A DNA stretch of 8,006 bases from CAYGZC01 sp964354225 (lineage in GTDB: Bacteria > Bacteroidota > Ignavibacteria > UBA10030 > SZUA-254): NCBI GenBank assembly GCA_964354225.1, contig CAYGZC010000062.1:1-8006 (forward strand), read 5' to 3'. Position 1 is the first letter of the stretch, and each line of letters starts with the position of its first letter. The translations under genes and the position numbers were made by a program. Below the pieces are notes generated by a model. It did not search any database. It was given only the letters and a program-made list of their open reading frames with translations, and was not told the DNA's origin. Below are positions 5,193-8,006 of this stretch, one piece after another.

Positions 5193-6527
5193 ATGAGAAC
5201 ATCTAAAAAACTTTTTAGTGTATCGATGGTGTTAACATTTCTACTAATGCCTGGTTTCACTTTTGGATTTACAACACCTGAGAATAAAAATCGGCTGCAG
5301 CAGGATGAAAGCAAAGCATGCATTACTTGCCATTCCCTGCAAGGAATGGGTTCAAGTATCGTACAGATGTGGCGCGAGAGTAAACACTCACAGAATGGAG
5401 TTGGATGTTATGACTGCCATAAAGCAGAATCGAATGATTTGGACGGATTCAACCACCGCGGTAAACGCATTGCTACAATTGTTTCTCCGAAAGATTGCGC
5501 ACAATGCCACGATGAGGAAGTGAAAGAGTTCGATGGCAGTCATCATGCGAAAGGTGCACAATTTATCGGCTCACTTGATAATATTCTTGGTGAAATTGTC
5601 GAGGGGGCTGCAGCGGCAAACTCCGGCTGCCGCCAATGCCATGGTAGCATTGTACAAGTCGATAAAAATGGAAAATTAGATGCACGAACATGGCCCAATA
5701 CGGGAATTGGTAGAGTAAATCCCGACGGCAGCAAGGGTTCATGCACCGCCTGCCACTCAAGACATAGCTTTTCTGTTACACAGGGACGCCAACCAGAAGC
5801 ATGCGGCAAATGTCACATGGGTCCCGATCATCCGCAAATGGAAATTTATACTGAGTCTAAACACGGTATTAAATTCCAAGCAGTTCGGTATGCTGGCGTT
5901 ATGAATTTGACCAAAGCAGAATGGGTTGTTGGAAAAGATTATACCGCCGCACCTACATGCGTTACATGCCATATGAGTGCAACCCCAACCCAAAAAGTCA
6001 GCCACGATATCGGAAAAAGGATAAGTTGGACTCTGCGTCCTCCTGTTTCAATAAAATTAGAAAATGCAGGTGAGCGACGAGACAGAATGAAAGAAGTTTG
6101 CATGCAGTGCCACGCAAAAGAGCATACGGAGAACTTCTTCACACAATATGATGAAGCGGTGAAGCTCTACAACGAAAAATTCGGCAAGCCGGCAAAAGGC
6201 ATTATGGAGAAATTCTATGCTGATGGCAAACTGACCAAAACTCCATTCGATGAGAAACTTGAGTGGGTCTATTACGAACTCTGGCATCACGAAGGCAGAC
6301 GTGCTCGTATGGGTGCTTCGATGATGGGACCCGATTTCACTCAATGGCACGGCTTTTATGAAGTGGCTAAACATTTTTATAACGAATTCATCCCGTCTGT
6401 TGAAGAAATCCAAAAAGGAGCCGCCAAAGACGTGATGGATTCAGAATTCCATAAATGGAAGAAGGGATTATCCGACGAACAGAAAAAACAAATCCTCGAT
6501 TTCTATAAAAAGCGGTACGGTGAATAA
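5193..6527 (+). CDS. Octaheme cytochrome c, hydroxylamine oxidoreductase (HAO) family, probably reductive
   Basis: This 444-residue exported protein has a signal peptide (about 1-26) and eight CxxCH heme sites, starting at Cys43, 72, 102, 146, 184, 204, 256 and 303. Heme order, the segment CTACHSRHSFSV near heme 5, and GPDHPQMEIYTESKHG after heme 6 match bacterial HAO; the family's catalytic Asp-His pair would be Asp212-His213. Heme 4 (Cys146-His150) would be the active-site heme. HAO forms trimers in the periplasm, with a helical C-terminal domain carrying the Tyr that cross-links a neighbour's heme. Here the matching stretch, GPDFTQWHGFYE (379-390), appears to have Phe382, so a nitrite or hydroxylamine reductase forming ammonium is favoured over an oxidase. 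At 444 residues it is shorter than Nitrosomonas HAO (about 570). The ATG at 5193 follows AAGGAG by 9 bases; an upstream ATG at 5142 overlaps the previous gene and would precede the signal peptide by 17 unsuitable residues. The next gene starts 20 bases on. Confidence 0.93.
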   Translation: MRTSKKLFSVSMVLTFLLMPGFTFGFTTPENKNRLQQDESKACITCHSLQGMGSSIVQMWRESKHSQNGVGCYDCHKAESNDLDGFNHRGKRIATIVSPKDCAQCHDEEVKEFDGSHHAKGAQFIGSLDNILGEIVEGAAAANSGCRQCHGSIVQVDKNGKLDARTWPNTGIGRVNPDGSKGSCTACHSRHSFSVTQGRQPEACGKCHMGPDHPQMEIYTESKHGIKFQAVRYAGVMNLTKAEWVVGKDYTAAPTCVTCHMSATPTQKVSHDIGKRISWTLRPPVSIKLENAGERRDRMKEVCMQCHAKEHTENFFTQYDEAVKLYNEKFGKPAKGIMEKFYADGKLTKTPFDEKLEWVYYELWHHEGRRARMGASMMGPDFTQWHGFYEVAKHFYNEFIPSVEEIQKGAAKDVMDSEFHKWKKGLSDEQKKQILDFYKKRYGE

Positions 6528-6547
6528 GTAATACCAAGGAATTGCTT

Positions 6548-7234
6548 ATGGAGCTTAACTCAATTTTAAAGCAGATCCATTCTTTATCTGATTCGAAAGC
6601 TGTGGAGGGAATGGCGCGCTATGGTATTGTTACAAAAAAAGCTTTTGGTGTTTCTGCGCCTGCTCTTCGTGCGATCGCGAAAGAGGTCGGGCATAACCAT
6701 GGGTTAGCACTAAAATTATGGGCAACTGAAATTTATGATGCTCGGATATTTGCAGCTTTCGTAGATGACCCGAAGCTCACAACAGAAGTTCAGATGGACC
6801 GATGGGTAAAAGACTTCGACAATTGGGCAATCTGCGATGGTGTGTGCATTCACCTATTTCGGAAAACACCTTTCGCATGGAAGAAAGCTGTAGCTTGGAC
6901 TAAAAGAAAAGAAGAATTTGTGAAACGTGCGGGCTTTGCTCTCTTTGCTACTTTAGCAGTTCATGTTAAGCAAGCCGATGATAAAAAATTCTTCCAACTT
7001 CTTCCGATCATTAAACGCGAATCGAAGGATGAACGCAACGGTGTAAAGAAAGCTGTCAATTGGGCACTGAGGCAAATTGGGAAACGGAATCTTACACTGA
7101 ACAAGGAAGCAATCCAAACAGCGAATGAGATAAAAATAATTGATTCACCTGCAGCACGTTGGATTGCGCGCGATGCTCTGAGGGAACTGCAAAGCAAATC
7201 TGTACAGAAACGATTGAAAAATAAATTAGATTGA
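6548..7234 (+). CDS. AlkD-like DNA alkylation repair protein
   Basis: This 228-residue protein belongs to the AlkD/AlkC family of HEAT-like-repeat DNA glycosylases, which remove N3- and N7-alkylated purines without flipping the base. It is alpha-helical throughout and of usual family length. The residues that line the AlkD active site can be matched: Trp93 and Asp97 in NWAICD (catalytic Asp), Arg127 in VKRAGF, and Trp172 in AVNWALRQIGK. The C-terminal ARWIARDALREL is also typical. All key residues are present, so it is probably active. The start is ATG at 6548, with AAGGA 7 bases ahead; a TTG two codons earlier is less likely. It lies 20 bases after the HAO-like gene and 8 before the methyltransferase gene. 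Such repair genes are often scattered singly, so its place behind a nitrogen-cycle cytochrome may reflect co-transcription rather than a shared task. Confidence 0.94.
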   Translation: MELNSILKQIHSLSDSKAVEGMARYGIVTKKAFGVSAPALRAIAKEVGHNHGLALKLWATEIYDARIFAAFVDDPKLTTEVQMDRWVKDFDNWAICDGVCIHLFRKTPFAWKKAVAWTKRKEEFVKRAGFALFATLAVHVKQADDKKFFQLLPIIKRESKDERNGVKKAVNWALRQIGKRNLTLNKEAIQTANEIKIIDSPAARWIARDALRELQSKSVQKRLKNKLD

Positions 7235-7242
7235 CTTTTATT

Positions 7243-7800
7243 ATGGCTGAACATGTTTGTCCATGGTGGATTGGATATTTTCTTGCGAGTCCACTGCGAA
7301 GATTCTTTCATAAACCGGAACAAATCGTATCTCCTTATTTGAAAGAAGGAATGACTGTTCTTGAAGTTGGACCAGGCATGGGATTCTTTACTCTTCCGAT
7401 GGCAAGATTAATTGGTCCGCAAGGTAAAATTGTTTGTATCGATGTGCAGGAGCAGATGATTAAAAGTTTAGTGCGTCGTGCAACCCGTGCAGGACTCGCC
7501 GATAGAATTATTACACGACTTACATCGGGCGATTCACTACAAGTTGAAGACTTTGCTAATCATGTTGACTTTGCACTTTTGTTTGCGGTTGTTCATGAAG
7601 TTCCAGATCAGGAAAAACTTTTTCGCGAAGTGCTGGCGACACTGAAAGAAGGTTCGTTTGTTCTTATCTCTGAACCGGAAGGTCATGTAACCACAGACGG
7701 GTTCAGTCAAACGTTGGCAGTAGCAAAGCGTGTTGGATTTGATGTCATCGCATCACCTGAAATAAAAAGAAACCACAATGCATTGCTTAAGAAAAAATAA
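7243..7800 (+). CDS. Class I SAM-dependent methyltransferase, UbiE-like
   Basis: This 185-residue methyltransferase begins with a distinctive AEHVCPWWIGYFLASPLRRFFHKP segment, typical of a group of small uncharacterised methyltransferases of anaerobic bacteria and archaea. The SAM-binding motif I is TVLEVGPGMGFFTLP (38-52), with the ribose-binding acidic Asp67 in VCIDVQEQM. Later come DSLQVEDF and ALLFAVVHEVP, the usual acidic loop and strand-4 region. Cys6 in the CPWW motif is conserved in the group and might touch metal or substrate, but that is a guess. The acceptor substrate is unknown. The ATG at 7243 is 8 bases after the AlkD stop and lacks a ribosome binding site, so coupling to the upstream gene is likely; a TTG at 7231 would overlap that stop. 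It has no close sequence likeness to the methyltransferase at 2120-2722. Confidence 0.9.
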   Translation: MAEHVCPWWIGYFLASPLRRFFHKPEQIVSPYLKEGMTVLEVGPGMGFFTLPMARLIGPQGKIVCIDVQEQMIKSLVRRATRAGLADRIITRLTSGDSLQVEDFANHVDFALLFAVVHEVPDQEKLFREVLATLKEGSFVLISEPEGHVTTDGFSQTLAVAKRVGFDVIASPEIKRNHNALLKKK

Positions 7801-7811
7801 CTTTTTAGGAA

Positions 7812-8006
7812 ATGAATAGTCTTTCAATAAAAAATCTCACGAAGTGGTACGGCAAGATTCGCGCTCTTCATGATGTTAGCTTTACAGTTGATGAAGGTGA
7901 GGTTTTCGGTTACTTGGGTCCGAACGGAGCGGGGAAAACAACAACGCTCAGAATTATTATGGGACTTGTTTCCGCTTCACACGGTAGCGTACAACTATTC
8001 AAGAAT
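7812..8006 (+). CDS. ABC transporter ATP-binding protein, N-terminal part
   Basis: The first 65 residues of an ABC ATPase are visible before the window ends. They comprise the A-loop aromatic residue in KWYGKIRALHDVSF (Tyr13), the beta-strand VDEGEVFGYLG, and a perfect Walker A motif GPNGAGKTTT (36-45) followed by LRIIMGLVSASHGSV. This pattern (EGEVFGYLGPNGAGKTTTLRIIMGL) is typical of ABC-2-type exporters of the DrrA/CcmA group, whose permease gene would normally follow to the right. Substrate is not readable. The ATG lies 11 bases after the methyltransferase stop with AGGA almost touching it, so it is probably the fifth gene of the same operon. The signature motif and Walker B lie outside the window. 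Confidence 0.93.
   Translation, partial: MNSLSIKNLTKWYGKIRALHDVSFTVDEGEVFGYLGPNGAGKTTTLRIIMGLVSASHGSVQLFKN

Overview
The window looks like chromosomal DNA from a Bacteroidota/Chlorobi-type bacterium, most likely an Ignavibacteria-like lineage. The basis is the AT-rich composition, repeated copies of TATATTTG (matching the Bacteroidota -7 element TAnnTTTG) upstream of genes, AGGA/AAGGAG ribosome binding sites at regular spacing, the start of a secreted SBBP-type beta-propeller protein, and protein families common in that group. This placement is an inference from style; no marker gene is present.

Left part, minus strand. Positions 1-974 hold most of an NRAMP-type Mn/Fe transporter that runs off the left edge. 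Behind it (1100-1324) is the N-terminal stub of a secreted beta-propeller protein that stops after little more than one repeat, probably a broken gene. Positions 1518-4426 form a minus-strand cluster, in transcription order: MarR-type regulator, NAD(P)H-dependent FMN reductase, secreted YceI-like lipid-binding protein, class I methyltransferase, and, after a 101-base gap with its own promoter-like box, a nitroreductase. The regulator is preceded by an 18-base AT-rich palindrome that covers its likely promoter, suggesting autorepression.

Right part, plus strand. From 4580 a tight set of five genes is transcribed away from the regulator: a four-helix membrane protein of unknown function, an octaheme c-type cytochrome of the hydroxylamine oxidoreductase (HAO) family, an AlkD-type DNA alkylation repair protein, a second class I methyltransferase, and the beginning of an ABC transporter ATPase cut by the right edge. 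Gaps are 37, 20, 8 and 11 bases, consistent with one operon.

The most interesting gene is the HAO-family cytochrome. It has all eight CxxCH sites and the Asp-His pair of the family, but a Phe where bacterial HAO appears to have the Tyr that cross-links to the catalytic heme. That points to a reductive enzyme (nitrite or hydroxylamine to ammonium) rather than a hydroxylamine oxidase. It has no obvious quinol-oxidising cytochrome partner here. Together with the divergent flavoenzymes and the DNA repair gene, the locus may deal with nitrogen-oxide or electrophile stress, but that link is inference.
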